Assembly (NCBI RefSeq): GCF_012371325.1
Contig: NZ_JAAZQX010000003.1
Span: 37,895 to 101,894, forward strand
Length of the DNA stretch: 64,000 nt
Direction: 5' to 3'
Origin: Acinetobacter sp. A2
GTDB lineage: Bacteria; Pseudomonadota; Gammaproteobacteria; Pseudomonadales; Moraxellaceae
The notes beneath the pieces are model-generated. The model had not been told where the DNA came from. It saw only the letters and a list, made by a program, of their open reading frames with translations, and did not search any database. This document shows positions 8,949-20,244 of the stretch, piece by piece; position 1 is the first letter of the stretch; each line of letters starts with the position of its first letter. The position numbers and the translations under genes were made by a program.

Positions 8949-9146
8949 TCAACTTATAAATGTTTTAGCGAAATAAGCAACGCATCCTAAAATACTTAAT
9001 CCACAAAATCTAAGAGTCAGAATACTGGTTAACCCTTTTAGGATTATCAAGCACATCACAGTAAAAACAATGATGCCTTGAATTAATTGCATTTCTTTTT
9101 GAGAGGGTCGGTATTTCCAACCAAAGATATCTATATTTTTTTGCAT
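8949..9146 (-). CDS. Small hydrophobic protein, 65 residues, unknown function
   Basis: The frame encodes MQKNIDIFGWKYRPSQKEMQ and then two hydrophobic stretches (LIQGIIVFTVMCLIIL and LRFCGLSILGCVAYFA), so probably two membrane helices or a hairpin. The Shine-Dalgarno sequence is weak (TTGAGAAA). It lies 47 bases upstream of the 44-residue membrane protein and about 100 bases downstream of nrdA, all on the same strand. No family was recognised. It could be a real accessory gene or a chance hydrophobic ORF; the tandem arrangement favours a gene. Confidence 0.55.
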   Translation of the reverse strand: MQKNIDIFGWKYRPSQKEMQLIQGIIVFTVMCLIILKGLTSILTLRFCGLSILGCVAYFAKTFIS

Positions 9147-9174
9147 AATTATTTTCTCAAAATAACTCTGCCAA

Positions 9175-9220
9175 CGTAGCCTTACGTCAAAGTTCAGAGA
9201 GGCTACTGGCGTAGCCTTAC
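9175..9220. repeat. Direct repeat CGTAGCCTTAC with embedded hairpin downstream of nrdA
   Basis: The 11-mer CGTAGCCTTAC occurs at 9175-9185 and again at 9210-9220. The second copy forms a perfect hairpin with the preceding bases: AGGCTAC (9200-9206), TGGC loop, GTAGCCT (9211-9217). No T-run follows on either strand, so it is not a standard terminator; it may be an RNA processing or attenuation element within the nrd transcript. Confidence 0.7.
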
Positions 9221-9245
9221 TTCTGAGTCAGATACCTTTAGTTAA

Positions 9246-12068
<2,823 letters not shown>

Positions 12069-12348
12069 GTCAGCATAGCTCCATTGTCATCTATTGTTAT
12101 GTTTATGGACCATTTAAACTGGGCAAAATTTAGGCCACAGCGTTTGAGGAATAAACACAAGACTTAGTGGTTTAAAATTGAATTGAACACAAGATACGGG
12201 AAAATTGAGGGTAGATCAATATTGACTTTTTTTTTAAATTTTGACTTTTTCTGAATTAAAATTTATCTCAAAAATACCGAATTTTGTCCTATTGGCTATA
12301 AGCCTTATCAGACAAGGGCATAGCATAACAAAGCTCGGAAAAACTGCT

Positions 12349-12369
12349 TATAGATAACCTTGTGGATAA
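12349..12369 (-). promoter_or_regulatory. Candidate DnaA-box pair upstream of nrdA
   Basis: On the minus strand a perfect consensus DnaA box TTATCCACA (12361-12369) is followed after three bases by a degenerate copy TTATCTATA (12349-12357) in the same orientation. The pair lies about 280-300 bases upstream of the nrdA start. In E. coli the nrdAB promoter is controlled by DnaA through two boxes, so a similar link between replication initiation and dNTP supply is plausible; binding here is inferred. Confidence 0.6.
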
Positions 12370-12563
12370 CTTGAAAAGTTAAGAGATAATTTTTCCAAAT
12401 CAAGCAAGGGCTTGATCTAGTGCAAAAAATACCCATTTTGTAACTTAATATTTCTTAAAAGTGCCCAAAAATTACTAAAACTAGAAAAATACTATAAATT
12501 CAATGCTTAATAAAAATATAACAAAATAATACGCAGATGTATCAGTTTGGTGAACGGCATCTT

Positions 12564-12578
12564 GTTTACAATGTAAAC
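12564..12578 (+). promoter_or_regulatory. Palindromic candidate operator upstream of bfmR
   Basis: GTTTACA-A-TGTAAAC is a perfect 15-bp palindrome about 80 bases before bfmR. Its left arm contains TTTACA, a possible -35 element, though a well-spaced -10 is not obvious (TATATT begins 13 bases later). It could be an autoregulatory site or bind an unrelated regulator. Confidence 0.45.
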
Positions 12579-12603
12579 GTGTGTATATTGCAAATTATAC
12601 AAA

Positions 12604-12636
12604 GACCTATCTGTCAGATTTTAAAAGTGATAGGTC
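12604..12636 (+). promoter_or_regulatory. Leader hairpin upstream of bfmR
   Basis: GACCTATC (12604-12611) and GATAGGTC (12629-12636) form an 8-bp perfect stem with a 17-base loop, ending about 15 bases before the bfmR ribosome-binding region (AAAGGGATAGG). It may be an RNA leader structure or a DNA inverted repeat bound by a regulator. Confidence 0.5.
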
Positions 12637-12658
12637 GAATCCAATAAAGGGATAGGTT

Positions 12659-13375
12659 ATGAGTCAAGAAGAAAAGTTACCAAAAATTTTAATTGTTGAA
12701 GATGATGAACGCCTTGCACGTCTTACGCAGGAATACTTAATTCGCAATGGTTTGGAAGTTGGGGTAGAGCCAGATGGCAACCGTGCCATTCGCCGTATTA
12801 TTGCAGAGCAACCCGACCTTGTGGTGCTAGATGTGATGTTACCAGGCGCAGATGGTTTAACCATTTGTCGTGAAGTTCGTCCACATTATCATCAACCAAT
12901 TTTAATGCTTACGGCTCGTACCGAAGACATGGATCAGGTGCTTGGTCTGGAAATGGGTGCAGATGACTATGTCGCAAAACCTGTTCAACCACGTGTGTTA
13001 TTGGCGCGTATTCGTGCTTTATTACGCCGTACCGATAAAGTCACTGAAGATGAAGTGGCACAGCGTATTGAGTTTGACGACTTGGTGATTGATAACGGTG
13101 GTCGTTCAGTCACACTGAATGGTGATTTGGTTGATTTCACCAGCGCAGAATATGACCTGTTATGGTTGTTGGCGTCGAATGCGGGACGTATTTTGTCTCG
13201 TGAAGATATTTTCGAGCGTCTGCGTGGCATTGAATATGATGGTCAAGACCGTTCAATTGACGTGCGTATTTCACGTATTCGTCCAAAAATTGGCGATGAT
13301 CCTGAAAATCCTAAACGTATTAAAACTGTACGCAGTAAAGGTTATTTATTTGTCAAAGAAACCAATGGCATGTAA
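12659..13375 (+). CDS. bfmR: OmpR-family response regulator BfmR
   Basis: The 238-residue regulator has a receiver domain with the acidic pocket EDDE (residues 14-17), phospho-acceptor Asp58 in VVLDVMLPGADG and the switch Lys in AKPV, then a winged-helix DNA-binding domain ending VRSKGYLF. Its sequence is very like the BfmR known from A. baumannii, which controls biofilm formation, capsule and envelope stress survival. It is followed 63 bases later by its kinase bfmS. Palindromic elements lie both upstream and between the two genes, consistent with autoregulation. Confidence 0.95.
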   Translation: MSQEEKLPKILIVEDDERLARLTQEYLIRNGLEVGVEPDGNRAIRRIIAEQPDLVVLDVMLPGADGLTICREVRPHYHQPILMLTARTEDMDQVLGLEMGADDYVAKPVQPRVLLARIRALLRRTDKVTEDEVAQRIEFDDLVIDNGGRSVTLNGDLVDFTSAEYDLLWLLASNAGRILSREDIFERLRGIEYDGQDRSIDVRISRIRPKIGDDPENPKRIKTVRSKGYLFVKETNGM

Positions 13376-13386
13376 TTTACGTTTCA

Positions 13387-13407
13387 CTGAGTCAGACCCT
13401 GACTCAG
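13387..13407 (+). promoter_or_regulatory. Hairpin between bfmR and bfmS
   Basis: CTGAGTCA and TGACTCAG form an 8-bp perfect stem with a GACCC loop, 11 bases after the bfmR stop. There is no T-run, so it is not a full terminator. It may stabilise the bfmR mRNA or lower bfmS expression. Confidence 0.55.
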
Positions 13408-13438
13408 ATATAAAAATAAGTCACATAGGACGGGTTTA

Positions 13439-15100
13439 GTGCTTAAACACAGTATATTCTTGCGTATTTATGCAGGGTTGGTAATTTTGGTCGCCATAGT
13501 CGCTATTCTGGGCTACTTATTGGTGCAAATTATCAACTATCAGCGTGCGCAGGAATATCGTGAATCTTTGACCGATGGTATGGCATATATCATCAGTGAA
13601 GGCATTGCACGGCAGCAAAATGAACAGCAAAAGAAAGACTGGATTTCTGATGCTTCCGATTTGCTGGAATTGCCCATTTACTATGTGCAGGCAGACAAAG
13701 TTGATTTGTCGCGCGCAGAGCTGAGACGAATAAAAGAGCGTAAAGCCGCTGTGCGCTATGATGCCGAAAATATGATTGCCTATATTATTTTAGGCATGAA
13801 AGATGATCCTAATCATTATTTATACATCAAGGCAGATAAAATTACAGAACGGCAAATGAAAGCATTGCCTATTTTTGTTTTAGATTATTTGGTGTATTAC
13901 CCAGGTCAAGAAAAAGAATATCTGGCCAAGATTCAGCAGCATTTTTCTTACCCGATCAATATTAAAAATATTCAGGAATTACCGCTCGATTCTGAACAGA
14001 TTGGGCGTTTAAGACTCGACCATAGCATTATTTTATATCGTGACAATGCCACAGTGCGTGGAACCACCATTTCAATTGTCTCGCCAATGCCGAACTCACC
14101 CTCAGAAGTGCTGGTTTTAGGGCCTGTACCGTTGTTTAACTGGATGCCATTCCAGTTGGCAGCAGGGATTACCTTACTGAGTATGTTTATGTTGAGTTTG
14201 GGTGTATATGGTCTGATTTTGCCAATGCAGCGTAAAATTCGTGAAGTGAACTATGCCTTAAACCGTACCAAATCGGGTGATTTAAACATGCGTTTACCCG
14301 TAGATGGTGCCGATGAAATGGCAAGTTTGGCATCTAGCTATAACAGCATGTCAGACCATATTCAGCGTTTGATTGAAGCGCAGCGTGAGCTGATGCGTGC
14401 GGTATCGCATGAACTGCGCACACCTGTAGCACGCATCCGTTTTGGCATGGAAATGCTGGCAGAGGAAGATGACTACGAGTACCGTTTACAGCAAATGGAA
14501 ATGATTGATAAAGATATTGAGGCACTGAATACCTTAATTGATGAGATCATGACATACGCCAAGCTGGAACAGGGCATGCCATCTTTAGAAATTGAAAAGA
14601 TTGTTTTACTGGAAGTCTTGGAACAGGTTGCCACTGAAACTGAAGCCTTAAAAACCCAGAAAGATATTCAGTTGATTGCCCCACCAGATACTTTAGAAGT
14701 GGAAGCAGAACGCCGCTACCTACACCGTGTGGTGCAAAACTTGGTGGGCAATGCCGTGCGTTACTGTGACCATAAAGTGTTGGTCAGTGGTGGTATTAAT
14801 CCGCAAGGAATGGCCTATGTTTGTGTGGAAGATGATGGCCCAGGAATTCCGGAACAAGATCGCACACGTGTCTTTGAAGCCTTTGCGCGTTTAGATGACA
14901 GTCGTACCCGTGCATCGGGTGGTTATGGCTTGGGGCTGTCGATAGTGAGCCGTATTGCGTACTGGTTTGGCGGTAAAATTGAAGTCGATCAAAGTCCAAA
15001 TTTAGGCGGAGCACGTTTTACTATGAGCTGGCCAGCCAAGCGTTTTAGCAAAGTGAAAAAGAAAGGACCTGTAGAGAAAACGACAGATTCATTGACGTGA
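13439..15100 (+). CDS. bfmS: Sensor histidine kinase BfmS
   Basis: The 553-residue kinase starts at a GTG (13439) with TAGGA upstream. It has an N-terminal membrane helix (about 7-28), a periplasmic sensor region, a second helix (about 237-260), a HAMP linker, a dimerisation domain with the phospho-accepting His324 in VSHELRTP, and an ATPase domain with N-box NLVGNAVRY, G1 DDGPGIP and GGYGLGLS. It phosphorylates or dephosphorylates BfmR in the inner membrane. The GTG start and the preceding hairpin suggest it is made in smaller amounts than BfmR. Confidence 0.95.
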   Translation: MLKHSIFLRIYAGLVILVAIVAILGYLLVQIINYQRAQEYRESLTDGMAYIISEGIARQQNEQQKKDWISDASDLLELPIYYVQADKVDLSRAELRRIKERKAAVRYDAENMIAYIILGMKDDPNHYLYIKADKITERQMKALPIFVLDYLVYYPGQEKEYLAKIQQHFSYPINIKNIQELPLDSEQIGRLRLDHSIILYRDNATVRGTTISIVSPMPNSPSEVLVLGPVPLFNWMPFQLAAGITLLSMFMLSLGVYGLILPMQRKIREVNYALNRTKSGDLNMRLPVDGADEMASLASSYNSMSDHIQRLIEAQRELMRAVSHELRTPVARIRFGMEMLAEEDDYEYRLQQMEMIDKDIEALNTLIDEIMTYAKLEQGMPSLEIEKIVLLEVLEQVATETEALKTQKDIQLIAPPDTLEVEAERRYLHRVVQNLVGNAVRYCDHKVLVSGGINPQGMAYVCVEDDGPGIPEQDRTRVFEAFARLDDSRTRASGGYGLGLSIVSRIAYWFGGKIEVDQSPNLGGARFTMSWPAKRFSKVKKKGPVEKTTDSLT

Positions 15101-15129
15101 TTTGAATTTTAAAGCACCTCTTAACAATA

Positions 15130-15163
15130 AAAAAACCAGTGCAGTTCAAGGCACTGGTTTTTT
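15130..15163. terminator. Bidirectional terminator between bfmS and putP
   Basis: AAAAAACCAGTGC and GCACTGGTTTTTT pair around an 8-base loop between convergent genes, with A- and T-runs suited to both directions. Confidence 0.96.
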
Positions 15164-15186
15164 ATATCTAGGTTTATAAATTTAGC

Positions 15187-16677
15187 TTAACTTAATTCTT
15201 TATATTGTTGATCAGCCTGTTCAAAACGCGCTGTTACTTCCTGACTTGGTGCTTTGCCCAATAAACTCACCACCACAATTGCAAGCCATGAACAGATAAA
15301 GCCTGGAATAATTTCGTAAACATCCGTATCTGCCCCTAAGTTTTTCCAAAGAATGACCATGACCGCACCAACAACCATCCCCGCCAATGCGCCATTTAAC
15401 GTCATACGTTTCCAGAACAAAGAAAGAATGATGAGCGGACCAAATGCAGCACCAAACCCTGCCCATGCATAAGACACTAGCCCGAGTACTTTCGCTTCAG
15501 GGTTACCTGCCATCCAAATGGCCAATAATGCAATCATCAGTACCATGCCACGCCCGACCCAAACCAATTCATTCTGTGAGGCATTCTTGCGTAAGAAAGA
15601 TTTGTAAAAGTCTTCGGTTAAGGTACTTGAGCAGACCAAAAGTTGACAGCTTAAGGTACTCATAACCGCTGCTAGAATTGCAGCCAAAACCACACCTGCC
15701 ACCCATGGATTAAACAAAATTTTTGTCAGTTCCATAAATACGGTTTCAGGGTTGGCATTGACCACACTTGCAAGCTCAGGATGTTGCTGGAAGTAAGCGA
15801 TACCAATAAAACCTGCTGCAACAGCACCGCCTAAACACAGGGTCATCCAAGTCATACCAATACGACGTGCTTTAGGAATAGATTTCACAGAATCTACGGC
15901 CATAAAACGCACTAAAATATGTGGTTGTCCAAAATAGCCAAAACCCCATGCCATCAGAGAAAGAATCGCCACCCAACTTAAATCTCCCATAATATTTAAG
16001 GCTTGTGGGCGTGCTGCTTCTAAAGCAAGAGTGACTTGGCTAAGGTCTGAAAAACTGAGTAGGGTGATGATTGGTGTGAGCAAGAGTGCAAAAATCATGA
16101 GGCCTGCTTGAATGGTGTCTGTCCAGCTGACGGCCAAAAAGCCACCAATAAACACATAGCTGATGGTGGCAATCGCACTAATCCACAATGCTGTGCTATA
16201 AGACAGATCGAACATGCTTTCAAAGAGGCGTGCACCTGCGACCATGCCTGATGCGCAATAAATAGCAAAGAAAATTAAAATCACGCAGGCAGATACAATG
16301 CGCAGCACTTTCTTTTGGTCATTGAAGCGATTTGAAAAATAGTCGGGCAAGGTCAGTGCATTATTTTGTACTTCAGTATGTACCCGTAAGCGACCTGCAA
16401 CCAATAACCAGTTGAGCCATGCACCTATAATCAGACCAATGGCAATCCACATTTCAGACAAACCATACAGATAAATAGCGCCAGGCAAACCCATGAGCAA
16501 CCAGCCACTCATATCGGATGCGCCTGCAGATAATGCCGTGACCAGACTTCCTAAACGACGACCACCCAAAATATAGTCGGAGAAGTTGCGGGTTGCACGG
16601 TATGCCAACAGCCCAATCATAAGCATGGCAATAATATAAAACAGGAAGGTAATGATGGTGGGATTGAGTGCGCTCAT
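15187..16677 (-). CDS. putP: Sodium/proline symporter
   Basis: The 496-residue protein is a sodium:solute symporter with about 13 membrane helices. It has the PutP hallmarks SAGASDMSGWLLMGLPGAIY near residue 50 and WTDTIQAGLMIFALL near 185. It imports proline with Na+ for catabolism or osmoprotection; putA is not in the window. The length equals typical PutP (about 500). It is convergent with bfmS and shares a bidirectional terminator with it. Substrate identity rests on family resemblance. Confidence 0.9.
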   Translation of the reverse strand: MSALNPTIITFLFYIIAMLMIGLLAYRATRNFSDYILGGRRLGSLVTALSAGASDMSGWLLMGLPGAIYLYGLSEMWIAIGLIIGAWLNWLLVAGRLRVHTEVQNNALTLPDYFSNRFNDQKKVLRIVSACVILIFFAIYCASGMVAGARLFESMFDLSYSTALWISAIATISYVFIGGFLAVSWTDTIQAGLMIFALLLTPIITLLSFSDLSQVTLALEAARPQALNIMGDLSWVAILSLMAWGFGYFGQPHILVRFMAVDSVKSIPKARRIGMTWMTLCLGGAVAAGFIGIAYFQQHPELASVVNANPETVFMELTKILFNPWVAGVVLAAILAAVMSTLSCQLLVCSSTLTEDFYKSFLRKNASQNELVWVGRGMVLMIALLAIWMAGNPEAKVLGLVSYAWAGFGAAFGPLIILSLFWKRMTLNGALAGMVVGAVMVILWKNLGADTDVYEIIPGFICSWLAIVVVSLLGKAPSQEVTARFEQADQQYKELS

Positions 16678-16856
16678 AGGGTATCCATTTTTGGATTGGA
16701 CAGTCGATAGAAAAATGCAAAGGGTGATGTCGGGCAGTTTAGTCGCTCAAAGTGGTCTGTACATGCGCTTCATCTACCAAGTTGCTTCCATCAATAAACG
16801 CGAAATTTAACCATACATTAAAAAATATTTCAGTTTTATTTCTTCTTCTGCATAAA

Positions 16857-16882
16857 AATAGGCAGCTTAATAGCTGCCTATT
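16857..16882 (-). terminator. Terminator of the NfeD-SPFH operon
   Basis: An 11-bp perfect stem (AATAGGCAGCT / AGCTGCCTATT, 4-base loop) is followed on the minus strand by TTTTT. It lies 20 bases after the stop at 16903. Confidence 0.95.
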
Positions 16883-16902
16883 GAGTTGATTTATAAATTG
16901 AA

Positions 16903-17757
16903 TTAATTGTTGCGACCCATCACGCCACGAATGGTATTCAAGACATCAGCAGGTAAAACCACAGTTTTAGCATTGTTGGATTTCGCCATATCTTGCATGG
17001 CTTTCACATATTGTTCACCCAACAGATACGCTACAGGAATTTCTTTATCACCCACTGCTGAGCTGACCATTTCAATTGCACGTTGTGAAGATTCAGCCAA
17101 TACAACCTGTGCTTCTGCATCACGACGTGAGGCTTCCAAACGACCATCGGCTTCTAAAATAGCAGCTTGTTTTTCACCATCTGCTTTGGTCACTGTCGCA
17201 CGACGTTGACGTTCAGCCGCAGCCTGTTCTTCCATAGCCGCTTGCATGGTGTGTGATGGTTTAATATCCTGAATTTCTACAGTTTTAAGGGTAATCCCCC
17301 AATCTGAAATATCGTCAGAAATGGCTGCTTTCAGTTTGGCTTTAATGTGATCACGTGAAGACAAGGCATCATCTAAATCCATTTCACCCACAATCGAGCG
17401 CAGCGAAGTTTGCACTAGGTTTTGAATCGCCCAAGTATAGTTTTCAATGCCGTACACCGCTTTTTCTGGTGTAGTCAGGTTGATATAAGCCACAGCGTTC
17501 ATAAGCAGTACTGCGTTATCACGGGTGATCACTTCCTGAGATGGAATGTCTAAGACAATGTCTTTGGTGGTGACTTTATAAGCCACTTCATCTACATACG
17601 GAATGACGAAGTTTAAACCAGGAGCAAGGGTGGTGTGGTATTTACCCAAACGCTGCACGATCCATTTATAACCTTGCGGAACAATGCGCACACCTTTAAA
17701 AATAGTAATACTGACAAAGGCTAAAATCGCTAAAACAATAATAGAACCACCAGACAT
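16903..17757 (-). CDS. SPFH/stomatin-family membrane protein (QmcA-like)
   Basis: The 284-residue protein has one N-terminal membrane helix (residues about 4-22), then an SPFH domain opening with RIVPQGYKWIVQRLGKYH and a charged Ala/Glu-rich helical stretch (about 180-235) for oligomerisation. Such proteins form large ring or cage assemblies in the inner membrane and modulate proteases and membrane microdomains. Its start lies one base after the stop of the NfeD gene, the classical NfeD-stomatin partnership, so the two products probably act together. Confidence 0.92.
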   Translation of the reverse strand: MSGGSIIVLAILAFVSITIFKGVRIVPQGYKWIVQRLGKYHTTLAPGLNFVIPYVDEVAYKVTTKDIVLDIPSQEVITRDNAVLLMNAVAYINLTTPEKAVYGIENYTWAIQNLVQTSLRSIVGEMDLDDALSSRDHIKAKLKAAISDDISDWGITLKTVEIQDIKPSHTMQAAMEEQAAAERQRRATVTKADGEKQAAILEADGRLEASRRDAEAQVVLAESSQRAIEMVSSAVGDKEIPVAYLLGEQYVKAMQDMAKSNNAKTVVLPADVLNTIRGVMGRNN

Positions 17758-17758
17758 T

Positions 17759-18244
17759 TTAATTTCTCACTTTTTCGTTGTCATGTGTGCTGTGATGCGG
17801 CTGCACCACTAAATCATTACCCAAAATATCAATCACGCGAATACGGTCACCCACTTGCACAGGGCTGGTGGTACGGCAGTTCCACTCATCTGAACCAAGT
17901 ACAGGCATTGGAAAACGGACTTTAATTTGGTCATGCTCCAAATTAATTTGAATCACCATGCCAATTTGTCCAATGGTGGCTTCGCGTGACAGGCCTGCTT
18001 TGGTTTTATCGGTAGATAGGGGCTTAATAAATTTAAACCAAGCCAAAGTACAGAGTACCGATAGGATAATCCACATCACCAATTGCGTGGTGGTGCTCAT
18101 CATGGGGAACATCCAATATAAAATACCCACCATGATTGCCCCGACGCCAAACCATAAGGCGGCAAAAGCAGGCAACATGAGTTCGGAGAGCATTAACAGA
18201 ACGCCTAGTACAAACCAGTGCCAAGGTTCAAGAACGAATTCCAT
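17759..18244 (-). CDS. NfeD-family membrane protein
   Basis: The 161-residue protein has three to four hydrophobic segments in the first 85 residues (WHWFVLGVLLMLSELMLPAF onward) and a soluble C-terminal OB-fold (about 90-155) with the GQIGMVIQI start typical of NfeD. It lacks the long N-terminal protease domain, so it is the short NfeD type. It is co-transcribed with the downstream SPFH gene with only one base between them. NfeD proteins assist stomatin-like partners in membrane quality control; the specific role here is inferred. Confidence 0.9.
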   Translation of the reverse strand: MEFVLEPWHWFVLGVLLMLSELMLPAFAALWFGVGAIMVGILYWMFPMMSTTTQLVMWIILSVLCTLAWFKFIKPLSTDKTKAGLSREATIGQIGMVIQINLEHDQIKVRFPMPVLGSDEWNCRTTSPVQVGDRIRVIDILGNDLVVQPHHSTHDNEKVRN

Positions 18245-18381
18245 ACATCTACTCGCGTATTTTTACTGTGAATTGAAACTGTTAGTGTGATGTGTGCTGG
18301 CATCATGGTTAGATGATATTTTGCACTTTCATCACTTTAACAGATCAATAAGTTTCTGAATATTAAAAAAATCACTGAAAT

Positions 18382-19299
18382 TTAAAATTTCGGACGTGGT
18401 GCTGGTTTTAATGCAGCCGGTGATTTTTTAAAGTTCTGAATCGCTTGCTGGATGGCACGAATTTTAAGTTGTGCCGCTTTTTCACCTTCCAAAATAGTTT
18501 GGTTACTGGCTTTTAAATCGAGCGTGCCAATATGACCGACTTTGGGTTGAATCACGATATTGGCTTGAGCCAGTTCCTGATTGATACTTTGCTGCCCCAT
18601 AATATTTAGGGTTTGATCGAGTAAACCCCACATATTTACAGGTTGATTACCTGTTGGACGTGCTGAAATATCAACAGCAATCACCAAGTCTGCCCCCATG
18701 GCTTTGGCTGTTTCTACAGGAATCGGACTGACCAGACCGCCATCGACATATTGTGTTCCGCCAATGGTGGCAGGTACAAAGACATTCGGAATACTGCAAG
18801 ATGCACGAACGGCTTGACCTGCATTGCCTTTAATAAAGTCGGCTTTGCGGCCATTATCTAAACGTGTGGCAACGGCAGCAAAACGAATTGGAAACTTTTC
18901 AATAGGTTTGTTGGCCACGTGTTGATTGACATAATCTTGTAGTTTTTGTCCTGCAACAAAACCTTGACGGCTTAATGTTAAATCACGAATGTCAGATTCT
19001 TTAAACGTCAGGGCAATATGCTGAAGCTGATAAGGACTTTTACCACTGGCATATAAGCTGCCCACAAAACTGCCAGCACTGGTGCCTGTAACAATTTTAG
19101 GTTTAATACCGTGGGATTCTAAAACTTTAATTACACCAATATGGGCAAAACCTTTGGCACCGCCACCACCAAGTGCCAGTGCAATGACAGGTTCACGAGC
19201 CTGAATCGGTGTCGTACTTGGTGGTGTTTTTGTCGTTTTATCGCAGCCCGCTAAACTCAGGGCAAGTACGCCCAGCAAAGAATAATGAAGAAATCGCAT
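18382..19299 (-). CDS. Patatin-like phospholipase, predicted lipoprotein (RssA-like)
   Basis: The 305-residue protein (ATG at 19299) starts with a lipoprotein signal ending LSLAGC with Cys19. The patatin domain shows the oxyanion loop LGGGGAKGFAHIG (from residue 42), the nucleophile GTSAG with Ser74 and the dyad Asp186 in VDGG, so the catalytic residues are intact. It probably hydrolyses acyl esters of phospholipids at the envelope. The next gene upstream on the same strand (64 bases away) is an acyltransferase, which suggests a shared lipid-remodelling context. A TTG three codons upstream is an alternative start. Confidence 0.9.
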   Translation of the reverse strand: MRFLHYSLLGVLALSLAGCDKTTKTPPSTTPIQAREPVIALALGGGGAKGFAHIGVIKVLESHGIKPKIVTGTSAGSFVGSLYASGKSPYQLQHIALTFKESDIRDLTLSRQGFVAGQKLQDYVNQHVANKPIEKFPIRFAAVATRLDNGRKADFIKGNAGQAVRASCSIPNVFVPATIGGTQYVDGGLVSPIPVETAKAMGADLVIAVDISARPTGNQPVNMWGLLDQTLNIMGQQSINQELAQANIVIQPKVGHIGTLDLKASNQTILEGEKAAQLKIRAIQQAIQNFKKSPAALKPAPRPKF

Positions 19300-19363
19300 A
19301 TCAGCCAATTATAATCAGATCAAACAAACTGGTGACCATCTCAACAAAAAATGAAAACTTTGA

Positions 19364-20017
19364 CTAGCCTTTTTTCAAAAGCTTTTGTAACGGTTTGGCC
19401 AGCCAATGCGGATTTTTAGCCGAAAACTTACCGGTATAGTGTTGATAAATGGCTTCTAAATCTTGACCATAATTCCCTGTAGGATGAAACACCCCCAAAA
19501 TATGAATGGTTTTGTGGGCATAATCAAAAGAGAACATCACAATGGGGATGTTGGCACCATGGGCAATATGGTAAAAGCCACTGCGGATATTTTCAGCCTG
19601 TTTGCGTGTACCTTCGGGTGCCATACCAATCCAGATTTTTTCTTTTTGCCGCACAATTTCAATAATGTCCTGCGTATGACCTTGTGGAGAATGACGCACC
19701 ACAGGAATTACCCCAATCCAGTTTAAAAGTGGTTTGAGCGGTGTTTCAAACAACGTATGTTTGCCAAAAATGGTAATTTGAATACCCAGACCAAGTAGTG
19801 CGGTGAAACCGTGCCAAGCATCAATGTTTGACGTATGCGGAGAAATAATAGCAACGGCTTTGGGCAAGTTTGGAAATTCACCCACCATTTGCCAGCCTTG
19901 AGCCAAAAAGATATTTTTAAATACAGCACGGCTCGAGGCTGTACCACGTTGTGGAACTTGGTCTGGTAATTGTGGAAATTGCCGTGTCGTACGTGAAAGT
20001 GGATTGGTCATTTTCAT
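19364..20017 (-). CDS. Lysophospholipid acyltransferase family protein
   Basis: The 217-residue protein contains the HxxxxD catalytic motif of the PlsC superfamily (SPHTSNIDAW) and the substrate-binding APEGTRK motif about 70 residues later. It therefore transfers an acyl chain from ACP or CoA to a lysophospholipid or glycerol-phosphate. It is shorter than housekeeping PlsC, and the acceptor cannot be named. No strong ribosome site precedes the ATG at 20017; an ATG two codons on is possible. It lies just upstream of the patatin-like gene, same strand. Confidence 0.87.
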   Translation of the reverse strand: MKMTNPLSRTTRQFPQLPDQVPQRGTASSRAVFKNIFLAQGWQMVGEFPNLPKAVAIISPHTSNIDAWHGFTALLGLGIQITIFGKHTLFETPLKPLLNWIGVIPVVRHSPQGHTQDIIEIVRQKEKIWIGMAPEGTRKQAENIRSGFYHIAHGANIPIVMFSFDYAHKTIHILGVFHPTGNYGQDLEAIYQHYTGKFSAKNPHWLAKPLQKLLKKG

Positions 20018-20244
20018 GGGGGCAGTGTCATCCTGACGTGCATAAAGAACAACGATGTAGATGCCATATCATGACGCATGCATCTAAATCTATTCAAGAT
20101 ATTAGACTTTCGCTTTGTCTGATTCATTGGCAAAATAGTCGAAATCTGATGATGAAAATGATGAAAAATAACAATCCATGATTCAAAATTTTAGTGCAGT
20201 ACTGCGCTATTTTGATTGATTACCAATATTTTGATTGAGAAGCC

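Larger units (their letters stand above)
12069..12658. other. Long divergent intergenic region between nrdA and bfmR
   Basis: These 590 gene-free bases hold the regulatory regions of two outward-facing genes. Contents I can point to: two TTGACTTTTT-like copies at 12222 and 12241, the DnaA-box pair (12349-12369), a small ATCAAGC/GCTTGAT hairpin (12399-12416), the palindrome at 12564-12578 and the leader hairpin at 12604-12636. No ORF longer than a few codons with a ribosome site is seen, and no clear NrdR-box pair was found. Confidence 0.7.

Noticed and set aside
12300..12420. Possible replication origin because of the DnaA boxes
   Set aside because: Only one perfect and one degenerate box, and no dnaA, dnaN, gyrB or rpmH nearby; regulation of nrdA is a better explanation.
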